From: Eutypa lata
Lineage: Eukaryota > Ascomycota > Sordariomycetes > Xylariales > Diatrypaceae
Assembly: GCA_022661535.1 (NCBI GenBank)
Contig: JAKULF010000010.1
Span: forward strand, 1,178,001-1,242,000
Length of the DNA stretch: 64,000 nt
Reading direction: 5' to 3'
A program made the position numbers and the translations under genes. Of this stretch, positions 45,758 through 57,997 are shown one piece after another. The first letter of the stretch is position 1. Each line of letters begins with the position of its first letter. Under the pieces are notes generated by a model. It was not told the DNA's origin. It did no database searches and was given only the letters and a program-made list of their open reading frames with translations.

Positions 45758-47764
45758 AGTAAGGTTTAGGGTAGTATGTTAGGAGCTTTAGGAGCTTGAC
45801 ATGAGATTACAGAGTTCTAGATTATCGAGGAGGAGGGACTATTAGAATATATATGCGTTGGAACATGCCAGATTAGTATTCATGTAGTTGATGTCCACGA
45901 AGAAGCACTACATAAGCAGCTACACGATCTCGTGGGAGATGGCCAGAGACATGATGCAACTGACGTACTAGATCCTGTAGACGTCCGCCGTCATGCCTAC
46001 TTCATGTTACAGTTTAGAGCCAACGATGTGTGGCAATGATCGTCATAACTTCATCATTCGGCGCATGTATTCTTGTTTATATACGATACACCTGTAAATC
46101 CCCCGGCATCTCGGCGGTTTCCCAAAGCAGTCGGAAAAGGTCACTATTATCTTCCTCGGGTAGAACCTGGCTATATTCGTCTTGGTGCGTCGTGCTGGTC
46201 GTCGAGTTCGGCATCTCATCTACTCGTACAGCTGGCAGATGTTCTCGACTCTTCCTCTTGTTGAGCAATCTAATCGTTAAAGCTACGTGCAAACATAGCT
46301 ATGACCCCGCTCGCGTCCATGTTTTCCATGTTTGGGTTTTGGGGTCGTATGAATTGACATGTCATGTAAGCTTCGAGTGTCTGACTGCGATAGTGAGTGC
46401 ATGGAGAAGGATGTCCAAAGCCGATATGCCGGTCTTACGTGCCTCCGTAGGCAAGGAGGTTATCATATTAATATCAACTGCGCCAGGTATATTAACATCG
46501 GCCAAGGAGAACGCGAGTGATAGATGGATTCGGTCCTAACCAAGATCGGTGCTAACTGTAACGAAGCTCGGCGGGCGGGCTTGTTCGACCCAAATACCAC
46601 ACAACCATGACCAGGTATATGCGTAACGTTGTGCTAACTAACACGAGGGTGCGCGTGATCACACGTTAATATGACACCACTGGTAATGGGGGGGACTACG
46701 CATATGCGTCCGAGATTGCGCTATCGCAGACGGCCAACCATGATGATTTTCGCCAACTGCTTCGGTAGATAGTCGAGATATTCAGACCTATCTATCTAGA
46801 AATGCAAGGCATATCTCCGTAATGTGACGAATTCATGCTTAAGGCCGGCAGTATAAAGGTATACATCTTCTACTACACGTTCGAAGTGACAGATACAGAC
46901 ACCCCGTTGCACGAGTACGCGAACTGCCCCGACAAGTTGGTAGCGGAGATGCTATGGACGGGCCACTAGTATATCTCGACACGCTATACGTAGGTAAACG
47001 GACCGGCGAGTGTGGAACGCGCGCAATATACCGATAAGCCGACGACACAGTTCCTGAGGCCGCTCATAATGACGAGCAAGATCTAGGATACACCACCAAG
47101 CAAGGCCGAGGCGAAAACGTACACAACGCCCAACCCTAACGACAGATTGGTGTGTCACGCCCTTTCAGGGCGCCCAAGGAGAAGTCCCCAGCAGTCGACC
47201 TAGAGGTAGAGGTAATTGACACCTGACATGAAGCGAACCTTAGTTTTAGGAGTTGAGGGCTGCTTGTGTTTCTCTACAAACGAAAGAAGGTTGCGAGAAT
47301 CACTAAGTGAGTCATAAAATTACACCATCGATTCTCTGGGATGACTGGACGTGGGGACATCTTCTGGAGCTAGATATAGATACATGGATATAGGAGTCTA
47401 AGGTTTGCTTAAGAGGATAATTGGTATCTCGTTTAGTTAGTCACTACAGAGTGTGGTGATAAATCAAATGAGCACTACAATGAGATAAGTTTAGGTTACA
47501 TGTTGATCTTGAAATTTCAAGAGAATCGTTTCTATCATGCTAGGTAGTTCTGGCTTATTTACGGGGCAATGAAGAGGCCAACAAGAAAAAAACCAGGTAG
47601 CACATCTCCATAACTGTAGCCATACGTAATTTCTTGACACGCTTAAGATTTCGAGTTTACGTACTGGCAGATATCAACAACTTTTCTCACTTAGTGCTCG
47701 GCGGGGGAGTTCAATCAAGTTTGTGGTTTTGTACACTGATTCTTACATCTCACTAGATGTGTGC
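45758..47764. other. Decayed accessory region
   Basis: About 2 kb without an intact gene. On the minus strand near 46360-46530, GCC-GAT-GTT-AAT (ADVN) followed by GISALDILLHAL reads faintly like ankyrin repeat sequence. Another minus-strand frame at 46077-46292 lacks a clear family. 46836-47215 (+) is listed as a possible pseudogene. Confidence 0.35.
46836..47215 (+). pseudogene. Possible degraded coding sequence of unknown family
   Basis: One plus-strand frame reads coherently from about 46836 (FMLKAGSIKVYIFYYTFEV onward) until a TAG at about 46967. Then a neighbouring frame is open for some 20 codons, and further stretches end in TAG or TAA. Codon choice and amino-acid content look protein-like and the sequence is richer in G and C than its flanks. 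I recognise no domain. It could equally be non-coding sequence with chance open frames. Confidence 0.22.
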
Positions 47765-48424
47765 TTAAATCTGTCTACTCCATGTCTCTTGAAGCTGGTA
47801 GGAATGCTGCAGCTTGTAAGGGTCTACGAGAGGTTCTGGATTCGGAATAGGCTGAGGACATTCCTTGCTCTTGTCCGATCTCGCCTTCGTACGCCGTTTA
47901 CTTCGTGGCTTGTCTTCTGATGGTTCAGGGCTCTGGACCATGTACACCTCCTCGGTGGCACCGTCTTCTAGCTCGTATGCAGATTCGTCATGTTGCTGAT
48001 TCGTAGCACCTATCTCAAGCGGAAATTCGAACACGTGCTCTAAGAGGCATTCAGCATTCCTCTTACGTTCTGGCAATACGGTGTCTAGAGAACTAGAATG
48101 AATAGAGATGGTTTTCGTACTTTGATTTTGGGGACGTGCTAGGGATTTGCAGCACCGGCATCGAGCAGAGCTGTGGCGGTTAAAAAGCTGCTGTGCAATT
48201 ACCACTCCTGTCATGCAATGGCCTAAGCATCGAGCATCGAGAGCCTCTCGGCAGTAGACGTTCCTGCTCTTCTTGCTGACGATAGTGTCGCAAACTCGGT
48301 TGTGGCATACCGTATGATAAATATAGTTTTTACACATTGCGGGTAGTCTGATGCATGGGGAGCGTGGCAGAAGTGAGAATGGGATTGCTTCCCATCCGCG
48401 ACGAGAGTTGAGCTCTAAATACAT
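47765..48424 (-). CDS. Unknown fungal protein with N-terminal Cys/His-rich segment
   Basis: Single open frame, 219 aa from the ATG at 48424. Not assigned to a named family. The first 90 residues hold a cluster of Cys and His (MCKNYIYHTVCHNRVCD, YCREALDARCLGHC, RCRCCKSL), spaced in a way that could bind zinc. The second half is hydrophilic, with a basic segment (PRSKRRTKARSDKSKE) that could act as a nuclear signal. I have the impression of similar short hypothetical proteins in other ascomycetes, but cannot name a domain. A start at the internal Met (MCKNYIYH) is also possible. It lies in an accessory stretch between decayed sequence and the tyrosinase gene. Confidence 0.55.
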   Translation of the reverse strand: MYLELNSRRGWEAIPFSLLPRSPCIRLPAMCKNYIYHTVCHNRVCDTIVSKKSRNVYCREALDARCLGHCMTGVVIAQQLFNRHSSARCRCCKSLARPQNQSTKTISIHSSSLDTVLPERKRNAECLLEHVFEFPLEIGATNQQHDESAYELEDGATEEVYMVQSPEPSEDKPRSKRRTKARSDKSKECPQPIPNPEPLVDPYKLQHSYQLQETWSRQI

Positions 48425-49947
48425 TTTTAGATTGTTCGGGCTGGAAGCCAATGGATGATTGTCTGTTGTTCAGGTTATGAAAATTTTAACGTTATTTCCT
48501 CTTTGTTCTACCAGTTGATTCTAAACACATGTTACGCCTGCACTAATTCATTGTGTGTCTTAGGCAAGTGTCTGCCTTCTAGTGCTTCTAAAGTTGAAGA
48601 GAATTAAAGATGCATTGAAGATTTCAAGGTTTTAAAACTTTCTGATTCTGTAATAATGCACCTAAGTTTAATCAAAACCCCATTATTTCAATATACAAAG
48701 CAAGACGTGGACATTATCCCTTAAGAGGAGTAAATTAATATCCAGTGATGATTCACCTCTCAAGCTATAGATAAGAGGCCTTTAGAGTAAAGGATAGAAT
48801 CAGCGCATTGGACTACTTCGGTAAATATACAAACTCCACGTGACAGACTTGCGGTATGCAGCCCATATGAAACATAGGAGGCTAGTAGAATGAGTGTATC
48901 ACTTTTTTACTCAAATATACGTGGTATCAAAAACTGTGCTATAACTAATAACAAATACCAAACATCGGTTTATTTTCAACTTTCAGGCTTAGGACTAGAA
49001 TTAGCTGATTGTCGTCCCGAACCCCCAACTGAAGCTATTTTTAGATGATCAAAGGAAAGTACAAAGGAGGACTGCATGGCCTAGATATTTCGAAAAGCAC
49101 GAACTTCAACCCCCATACAAGTACTTATGGTCACATCCACTCAACCTGCTTCCGGTATTAGGTCGATTCAGGACCATGAAAATGTAATAGAAAGGTAATA
49201 TTCCTCCTCGAAGGAACTAGAACAAGTATTGGCTAATGACATAAATAGAAGCAACGTATTGTCTTCTCATACGTTGTTATTCTGTACCTGAAGTCCCTAG
49301 CTCTAGAATTGTTCTATTACGGCAAGAACTGTAGTAGTTTGCGTACAGGTATGTGATCCTACAATTGTGACTCGGGCCTTGGCACGGGATCCGACTCCGA
49401 GTTTTCGGGCCCGATCTTACGAGCTTGGATAAAACTTCACTGTATCCCTACCTGCATCAAGAAGGACCTCAAATCATTAGGTGTTTGTGATGACTCGAAG
49501 AGTCGCAGAGAGTCACATCATCCTTGTAAATTCGAGTGCTTGGTAGACCCATCAGTTCAGAAAGCTCCGCCATTTTTGGGAGATTACTTTACTTTGGTGA
49601 CGCGTTTGGCCAATAAGCAGGATTCACTTTACAGGAGATCAACGATTGAAGCTTTCGAACAACAATTTCATGAGTCCGAATTGGCAGGGATAATACTTTG
49701 GATAAGTGTGTTGTTCCTTTGAAGTAGTCCCATACGCCACCTGCAGAAAGCATGTACATGGATAAAATAGGAGATCGCTAGACCTAGTTTGAATTCACCG
49801 TATAGTTATATAACCGTATATATTGAGAACACCCTACTGTTTCGCTCCTGGTTCACGACCTCTCGACACCATTCCGAGAACTTCTCCTCCTACTTCACGT
49901 ATAAATCCATCCTATTAAGTGTTCCACGGTTAACCTGCTAGAGCAAT
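48425..49947. other. Intergenic upstream of tyrosinase, no gene recognised
   Basis: About 1.5 kb between divergent genes. A TATA-rich segment (TATAGTTATATAACCGTATA) lies at about 49801-49820, and TATAAATCC at about 49901, 45 bp before the tyrosinase ATG; the latter is the better core-promoter candidate. A 60-codon frame at 49540 (+) is unsupported. Confidence 0.45.
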
Positions 49948-51264
49948 ATGCGTACCGCAATAGTAATAGGGGCTATTGCCGCCTGGGCAATACAATCAGC
50001 TCTGGCAGTACCATGCACCCGCGACTATACCGGGATTTCGATGCCCCAGGAAGTCAAAAAGATGGAAGAAAAATACCAGGCCAGTATCCAGGCAGCAGTG
50101 AAGCAAAGTACTTCGTGTACAGAGGAGAACCTTCTCGTGCGAAGATCATGGTAGGCCAATATCAATAAACCCACAACATCACGAATACCCAACTTCTAAC
50201 ATCCTAACCTAGGGACGACCTCACGGACCCGCAAAGACATGATTACATCCGCGCTGTGAAGTGCCTAGCCGCATCACCAGGCACGGTCGACAAGGCTCTA
50301 GCCCCCGGCATCGTAAACCGACTGGATGACTTTACGTACATCCACATCAACCAGACCAACACTATACATAACTCGGTAAGTTTCTTCTTGGCTGTAAACA
50401 CTGCCATATCATAACACAATCTGTTATCCATTGCAACAACTTATAAAGTTTCGTCAGCAGGGCTCCTTCCTCCCCTGGCATCGCCTGTTCATCTGGCGCA
50501 TGGAACAAGCACTGCGCGATGAGTGCGGCTACGAAGGCGCGCTACCCTACTGGGACATTGCGCGGTTCTCGCCCGATCAGACGGCATCCAAGGTCTGGGA
50601 CGGGAGCATGACGTCGTTTGGGGGCGACGGGGAATACCTCCCTGACGCCCACGGGCCGTTCGCTGTTATCATCCCCGGGCTGGCTATCAACCTCACCACG
50701 CAGTGGCCAGCAGGCACGGGCGGCGGCTGCGTGCGGGATGGTCCCTTCGTCGACTTCACAGTGAGCCTGGGGCCGGTCGACAAGCCTTACGTGAACGCGA
50801 CGAACAAGTACGGGTACGAGGCGAACCCGCGCTGCCTGCGACGGAACTTCGACCCGGCATCGAGCGCCGCGCTGTCGTGGGACGCGGCGGCGGAGGTCCT
50901 GCGCTCGCCCGACATCGCGACCTTCCGTCGAACTATGGACGATATATGGCATCGGCCGTCGCATGCGTTTATAGGGAGAGATGGCATCGACTTATTCACG
51001 TCCCCCAACGACCCGGCGTTCTACCTACTACACGCGCAGGTCGACCGCCTCTGGGCTATCTGGCAAGGCCAGGACTTGGAGGCACGTGAGTACGCTGTCT
51101 ATGGGAACAGGACCTTCGAAGGGATACCTCTCGATACGGCGCCGACGGCTCCACCGTCCAATGTGACTCTCGACGATGTGATGGACCTCGGTGGTGGATA
51201 TAGGCCCCTTGTTAAAGAGGGGCTGAGTATGGCGGAGAGAGGGAGATGTTACATTTATGCGTGA
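49948..51264 (+). CDS. Secreted tyrosinase (type 3 copper oxidase)
   Basis: Oxidises phenols to quinones using a dinuclear copper centre; in fungi linked to melanin or other pigments. Three exons: 49948-50150, 50213-50375 and 50458-51264; 390 aa. MRTAIVIGAIAAWAIQSALA is a signal peptide. The copper A site shows the histidines of YIHINQTNTIH and the signature SFLPWHRLFIWRMEQAL. The copper B site shows WHRPSHAFIG and NDPAFYLLHAQVDRLWAIWQ; the ligand His of the DPxF-x3-H-x3-D pattern is present, although the preceding residue is Leu, where many tyrosinases have a second His. Several N-glycosylation sites lie in the middle. It lacks the C-terminal blocking domain of long intracellular tyrosinases. 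The acceptor of intron 2 is a CAGCAG tandem, and an upstream AAAG offers a third in-frame choice. The downstream neighbour is a Baeyer-Villiger-type enzyme. Confidence 0.93.
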
Positions 51265-52123
51265 CTGATCGGACAATTACCAAGTGCGAGACCTCTCGCA
51301 TCCCTTGCTTGGCGTGCTCTCGTGTCTCTACAACTCCACCCGCCCCCTGATGAGTCCCATGTTCACTTACATAGTACCTAATAGAGCATGAGGCTCTGTA
51401 ATACATGCATAAAGGCATTACCGATACATTTGATTTGAATATTCAGTCTTAATTTCTCGCGAAAATTTGAGGTTATACCGGACTTAGACAAGTAAGTCTC
51501 AATAAGTTACTGTAGGCAGTACATATGTAGTTAGAGCGGACTAATAAACGGCTATTGGCGGATCCCTACTATAAAAGCAACAAGGCGCATGGAGGTGTAC
51601 GACCCCCGTATGACAGCGTGACGTCAGTTCAACGATGCTTAACCTGCCCATAGTAATTAGGTATGTAGCATCTCGGCTCGCGGCTTGGTTAAGTTCGAGT
51701 TTTATTTCCTTCCAGACACTTGGCAGTATATCTCATTGGTCACTGGTAGGCCGATTTATAATCAGTCGTTCGAGAGCGTCGCAGTGGGAACGAGTATGGA
51801 TCCTTAATCAAGCTGCATGACTTAGACAATGATCGCTAGCCAGCAACGTAGTCCAATGATCGGTCTCTGATTAACACCGAAGAGGATCAACTCGTCCTTT
51901 TATGTCGACAAAGTTGAACTTCGGATCTTGACTTTCGCAAAGTAGAGTTATAAATCTCGGACCCCGGACTTTTTCTGCGCCAAACCCCCCGAGTACCTAC
52001 CATGGATGAGCGCCGAGCCGGGACGGAGCTATCGGCCGCATGTGTATTTTACGTGACATGAAGATTACACCATCACCAGTATAAAGCTACTTATCCCTCC
52101 AGGGACTACCAACAACCACACTC
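51265..52123. other. Intergenic between tyrosinase and AflY-like genes
   Basis: About 860 bp, same-strand neighbours. It holds the tyrosinase 3' UTR and the promoter of the AflY-like gene. A frame at 51635-51820 (+) is short and unsupported. TATAAAGC at about 52080 may be a core promoter. Confidence 0.45.
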
Positions 52124-54150
52124 ATGAGTCCAGTAACACTAGCTCCGCAACTCGTTTATAGGAGCCTAATAAAGAAGCATCCGGTACAACAATTTGTCAA
52201 AACAATGGCGACGGCAAAGACTTTCGAGATTACCCCTGAAAACACAGGGCTTTGGCATGTCAAGCAGTCAGAGCTAGCGGCCAAGAAAACGAGCGAGCTG
52301 TTGCAGAAGGATCTTGAGGTTAGTCTCTCTCTGGGTCCTCTCACACAACTCTTTTTTATGGACTTATTGTTTTACTTTATACGAAAGCAACGGTTTACTC
52401 TTACTAAATAGTGTCTAGAAACACCATGTTTATTTCAACCATGCCGGATTCCACAACCAGTAAGCCTGTCCTCCCTCTCTGTGCCAACACCCCACTTTCC
52501 CCCCTTGTTCTCCCTACACCACCTCGCAGTGCGTCTAACGACACGCCGTTCAGCATAAGCCACCAACTTCTTGCGCTGTATGGATCAGGGGCCCCACCTG
52601 AGTCCCTGGAGAAGGCCTACAAGGGCAACGAGGGCTATCAGAGGCCGACGGAACCCGTGCACGGCAACCCAGCCAAGGAGTTCCAGGACTGGGCTGCCGC
52701 CAAGCCGCACCTAGGAAACGAAGAGCACTACGCCGACTTTCTCGTCTTCTTCCAGGGCGAGATCGACCGGCTCGGCGGCTGGGAGAACACGCTTCTGGAG
52801 TACATGTTCAAGGGCGACGAGCGGAGCGAGGACATGCTCCATCGAATGTGGGCTGGTGAGTCTGTTGTCAAGTCGCCTTTTTTCTTCTTCTTTCCCACGA
52901 TCTACGTGGATGGGAGCTACGCAATTAGGGGTAGGGTGGAAATAAGGACCGAGGGCTAACGTCTAAATTGGCGGCTAGGTCTCTTCCACCCCATTATACA
53001 ACTAAGTAAGTTATTTCGAGGAGTTCCTAGTATGCATGACATGGAGTATCACCCTATCCATTCTCCCACCACCTTAACTTTCTAGATGGATGTGGGAATG
53101 GCTGACTCTAGATTTTCTTCCGCAGTGTACGGTATCGAGTGGCGTCAGGTAAGTGTCTAGAGAGCCCTTTTGTTATCTTCTTTCCCTGGCCTATATTATG
53201 TTGAAAGATTGGAATCTTGAATTACGCATGATCAAATAAAGAGAAACCCCCTCAGTCCAACCCCGATGATATCTCTTCCCTCAACACAAACACCCTCCCA
53301 CCCACATACTCACCATAACACAGCCCGCCATAGTAGCGATGGCGCTCGCCCAAGCCGCAGTACACAGCAACAAATGGCTGGACGACATCCTGCCGTCGGC
53401 CGAATCAGCAGCCGCTACCACGTCATCACCAATGCCCAGCATCGTGAGTCTTCTGGACGCCGTACGCATCGACCACGCTGAGCAGATGGTGGAGCGCGTG
53501 GACATCAACGACAACAAGACGCTCAGCACGCAGATGGAGCGGGCGTGGGAGGCGGCGCGCAAGACCGCGGAACGGGTGCGCGTCGACCCGGCGGAGCTCG
53601 ACGAGCGCACCGCCGAGATGTACGACGCGGCGCTCTACGAGGGCGCTTCGGCGGCGCTGCTGAGGTGGCCGGCCAAGGGCCCCAAGTGGGATTTCTTTCT
53701 TATGTGGGTTTTTTTAATTTTAAACTAACTACTTACCCAATGCTTGTTGGTTGTTTGGTCCTAGAAAGTGGTGGATACTGAAGAAGAAGAAGAAGAAGAA
53801 AAAGAAAAACTAACATGATGTAATCTGACTAAGTCATCTCATCAACTTATCCCCCATCTTCCTGTCCATCAATGCCCAGGATTGGATTCCGCTCGAGGCG
53901 AAGGTCCGGCTTCTTGAGTGGAAGATCCGCTTTGATCTCCTGTGGTATGCGGCGCTTGGGTGTCCCGAGCTCTCGCTTGACAAGATCGCTTCGTACGAGC
54001 CGAAGGATGATAAGGGACCCCAGGCGGATGATAGTGAGTTGTGATATCTCCCCTGTTCACTCCCCTTGTCTCCCTTCTTTATGTCCCTCTCATCCTAACT
54101 CCCTGTCCATACGACTAAATCTTCATTGCCCCCTTTTCCACCAGCTTTAC

Positions 54151-54181
<31 letters not shown>

Positions 54182-54696
54182 TCTCTCACATCCATTCTCT
54201 CACACATACTCACACCCTCACGCACACAGAACTCTGCTCGCGTCTCTTCGCCCTATCCTTCGAAGACGACGGCCACGCCTCGAAGCTGTTCCGCTCGGTC
54301 TACGTCGGACGCCACGCGATTAAGAAATACGACGCCGAGGGCAAGTCCTGGGTGAAGATCCGGGACACTGATGGTACGTGGGATAAGCTCGCGCACATGG
54401 TGGTCGACTCGATCGAGGCGCCCGGCCCGCATTGGGTGCGTAATGCGGGCAATCCTGATGCTTGGAAGGTACGAAAACTAGCCCCCCTCCCCCCTCCCCC
54501 CTGGCACCTCCCCTTCCCTTCCCTTCTCTTCCCTTCTCTTCCCTCATCTTTTATTTTCTTGTATCTGTTTTTGTGATTCTCCAGAACTTGTCGTTTCCAT
54601 GTGTAAATGATGTAGTTTATATGCTGTTTGTTGTTTTATGAGTTTTATTTTTTTTTTGTTACCTAGGTGGCTGACGTGAAGGGGTGTGGGAAATAG
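52124..54696 (+). CDS. AflY/questin-oxidase-like Baeyer-Villiger enzyme (DUF4243 type)
   Basis: Family members open anthraquinone or related rings by cofactor-unusual Baeyer-Villiger oxidation (AflY in aflatoxin formation, questin oxidase in geodin formation). Nine exons: 52124-52318, 52419-52459, 52554-52855, 52979-53005, 53126-53148, 53324-53703, 53834-54033, 54230-54468, 54667-54696; 478 aa, all in phase. Signatures rebuilt by splicing: FEITPENTGLWHVKQSELAA, KHHVYFNHAGFHNHISHQLL, FLVFFQGEIDRLGGWENTLL, GLFHPIIQLMYGIEWRQPAI, MALAQAAVHSNKWLDDILP, WDFFLIHLINLSPIFLSINA, VRLLEWKIRFDLLWYAALG and FEDDGHASKLFRSVYVG. The family's conserved His residues appear present. A second start, MATAKTFEIT at 52205, is also plausible. 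No polyketide synthase lies nearby, so it is either a stand-alone copy or a cluster relic. One intron carries a CA microsatellite. Confidence 0.88.
54149..54178. repeat. (AC)n microsatellite in AflY-like intron 7
   Basis: About fifteen AC units in the intron 54034-54229, followed by further CACA-rich sequence up to the acceptor CACACAG. Confidence 0.95.
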
Positions 54697-55214
54697 GAAT
54701 TCGCGAATCGATCGAGCTGAGACTGGATACGATGGGCTGGACTGCACCGGAGGTGTCACCAAGTTGCCTTATAGCATCACTAGGAGCATGGCATAAGGAA
54801 CAAAGGAACGGGCTTGTACAACTAGGTATGCGTGTATATGTATGTCTATTGCAAATTCCGAATCGGACTGGGCAGTGGAACTTGGAAGCTCAAATTGTAT
54901 TATACTCAAAAATCGCAACTCATCGTTTAATGTAATGTTTCCCAAAAATTGACTATAGGAGGGACATCGTACTCGAAATGATTTTAGGGAGGATGAAAAG
55001 GGCATAGAGCAGTCCGATGGATTTCTCGGGCGATTATGGTTAAATATCCCCCCAAGACGAGCCAGCCAGGCCATATCAGTGAACGACTATGTAGCAGTAA
55101 TAATGTAAGCCCGGCGCTCACGAATAATCTTACAAGTCAACGTACACTCCACCTCACCCTTATTCTCCACGCATCTAATCCTGTCATTTCGTGAAATTAT
55201 GAAGACGACCAGCC
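54697..55214. other. Convergent intergenic region
   Basis: About 520 bp between the AflY-like stop and the CID-protein stop. It holds 3' UTRs; no gene seen. Confidence 0.5.
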
Positions 55215-57105
55215 CTACCAGCCGCCGCGTCCCCTATTCCAGCCTCCGCGATGAGCCCGACCGCGGTAATTCCCTCTTCCCTCTCCTCCTCCCCTTCCAT
55301 ACTGATAATCACCACTGCCGCCACCGCCATCCTGGTAATGGTGACCCTGAGGCTGCTGTTGCTGTTGCTGCTGATGCTGAAACGGCTGCTGCTGTGGATG
55401 CAGGGGAGGACCACCCCACCCAGCAGTAGCCGCCACATTGGGCATCCAATTGGGCATGGCGCCGCCTCCCAGAGGCAACGGCGGAGGCGGCGGAGGCCAC
55501 TGACCCTGATAGTTTGGCGGCGGGGGAGGAGGCGGGACCATGAACTGGTTGAAGTCGCCCGGCGGCGGGATATGAGGCGGGAACGACCCATGGAGGTGCG
55601 GTGGCGGCTGGAACTGGGGATTCGGGATCGGAGGTTGGAATGAAGGAGGCTGGGAATGGGGATGGTACCCTGGCGGCTGCTGTTTGCCGCCATTCGGGTA
55701 GCCGCCTTGCTGCTGTTGCTGCGGATTGCCGTACGACGGAGGAAGTTGGTGTTGTAATGGTGGTTGAGGGAGTGGGCTGCGGCCCCAAGATCGCGAGCGC
55801 GAGCGTGATTGAGATTGGTTGCTGTCGCGCCAGCCCCTTCGAGGCGGCGAAGGGGATCTGGAGCTGCTGTAGGACCTCTGTCTCCTTCCACCCTCCCTGT
55901 AGTTGCGGCTTTGACTGCGACTCCGGCTCGGGCTGAGGGAGCCAGACATCCTCCGTCGCTTAAATGCTGGGCGCGAAGAGCTACGACTAGAACTCCTCGA
56001 GGGTGAACGAGATCCCGACATACTCCGCCCGCGTCGGCCGTCGTTGGACCCATTTGACTTCTTTCTACGCTGCTTCATCTTTTGGCAGAAGGGTCGGGAC
56101 CAGCCGTAGTAAGTCTCCCCGCCAATGACATCCCCTGTGATCTCGTCGATGATAATTCTCTGTCCAAGTTGGTCGATATCCTCAGCTGGATCATCGCCAA
56201 TGATGCGGTCTTTGGCATATATACGGTCTACGTCTGCTAGCAAGTCGGTGACCGCCTGTATCAAGCGTTTGTCTGCAGGACCTGGTACAAACTGCAATGG
56301 CTTGACCATGTCGGGGTTCATTGGTCTCGTAGAATTCGGTTCGATGACAGGTAACCAGTTTGCTGCAGGTAGGTCATACCAAGGTGCCGAAGCATCGCCG
56401 TGTATGGATGGCATGATGAAAGGCGCATCCTTAGATGATCTAGTGGCAGCCCCCGTGCCATCGGCAGTCCCATTCGCTTCTGATTGGAGTTTGTGAAGCT
56501 TCGGGGCTTCTTGGATAATGGTGCGGAGCTTTTCGATAAACCCGGGAGCAAAATACTGGTTTTCATCCCAAAGGTCGACTAGACCTTGAATCTTCTTGGC
56601 ATGCTTTGGAGAATTCGAGAAGGTAGCAACGCATTGGACGAGATCCGGAAGGAAAGGCTCCAATTTGACCGAGAAGCTGGAGTCGCGGCTCCTAACATGA
56701 ACATGGTAAAGCACATCGTTGAGGAGGTATAGTATATGTAACCGCTTGCGCTTCGAAGAGGGTTCACGGGCGCGTCTGCTCACAGCGAGGGTGGCAGAGA
56801 AAGATTTGGCCAGGGCTGTCAGGTACTTTCCCAGTGCGGTGATACGGGGTTGGGAATGAACCAGGTGCTTCAATATCCATTGCTTGCTTTTCTATGCGAC
56901 GAACTATTTAGCTGTCGCACACGACGTTAATTTGCATGAGATGTGTTGCTCAAACCTGAACATTGGGCGGAGAGCATCGCGAGATGGTCGCGTCGACGAG
57001 GCCTATGAATTCTTCGAGGTCGCTCCGTGAGCAAGGTGTCGGGTCAGGGCGTAGTAAGACGGCCGAGAAGGACACTTTGGCGATGTCAAGTAGTGGCGAC
57101 GCCAT
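55215..57105 (-). CDS. CID-domain SR-rich RNA-processing protein (CHERP-like)
   Basis: Two exons, 57105-56956 and 56891-55215; 608 aa. The first exon (MASPLLDIAKVSFSAVLLRP onward) starts the CID fold, which binds the RNA polymerase II C-terminal repeat; it continues after splicing as KSKQWILKHLVHSQPRITAL and includes KRLHILYLLNDVLYHVH. The domain covers about residues 1-145. The middle region includes GGETYYGWSRPFCQKMKQRR. Residues about 320-420 are rich in SR/RS dipeptides (SRSPSRSSSRSSSR), typical of splicing factors. The rest is Pro/Gln/Gly rich with poly-Pro and poly-Gln runs and ends in RGG-type repeats (GGWNRGRGGW), which often bind RNA. A role in coupling transcription to splicing is inferred from the domains. 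The intron 5' splice site is GTTTGA, weaker than usual. Confidence 0.85.
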
Positions 57106-57997
57106 GGCGCAGAGTTGCGAAGTCCGAAGATGAGGTTATAGACATGTGTTGGGTTCGAACGTGCTTGTAGTACGAGGATGTCATGAAGATGACTTGGTTT
57201 GTTTGTTGAAAGGTTTCAGCTATCACACAAATTCATCGAGGTACATCACAATAGCTACATACATACATACATATGTACATACCTAACGTTAGTGCTAGAC
57301 AGGTGGTTTCGGGTACAGTGATAGCCTAACTAGCCTTAGTTATTAGCGTTCTTTCGGAAGCTTGTGAGGCTGGAAATTCCAATTTCTGCATGATCAACGG
57401 GGCTCTTCAGTGCCTTTCAGCTATCGGAAGAAGTTAGTGCCGATATGCCCCACTGTAGCTGTATGTATGAAATAGGTATTCCGTATTCGCCTATTGAAGC
57501 TATGTAAGTCGTCTATGGGGTATGATGCATCAATTGGGGTCCCCTTAACGTAGGTACCTATTTTAGAGCCTAACCGATGACGTTGTTGCAGGGCCTACAC
57601 TATGTCTTTCAATATTTCAGGGGAAAGAGTGAATGGTTATGCGATGCATATATTGGAACTTTGAGACTACACTGCTCATATCTCTATATATAGAATGTTA
57701 TGATTTCAACGCCATCAACTGAATTGTATACGTAGAACAAACTTGCGTTGGTAATGAACAACGGTTTTTCTACCCTATACCTACCTATTTAGTCATCATA
57801 GAGGGCAAGACAGATGAATTTCACAAAGCCCCTAACAACGATAGGGTGTAGGAAATCATTATCTCTTTAAGTAGAGTAGAATTCATAACCAATTTACACA
57901 TAAGGGCTCCATCAAACAGTCATAGCCATGAACATAATACAATTGAGAAGCAACGCAACCGCTAAAGTCCCGTATCGCATCTATCAGCCGCATGCTA
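57106..57997. other. Intergenic, no gene recognised
   Basis: About 890 bp containing the promoter of the CID gene at the left. An ACAT tandem (CATACATACATACATATG) lies near 57257-57275. No gene seen. Confidence 0.5.

Noticed and set aside
50990..51060. Loss of the usual His-His pair in the copper B site of tyrosinase (LLH instead of LHH)
   Set aside because: The copper ligand in the DPxF-x3-H-x3-D pattern is the second His, which is present, so activity is not in doubt on this ground.
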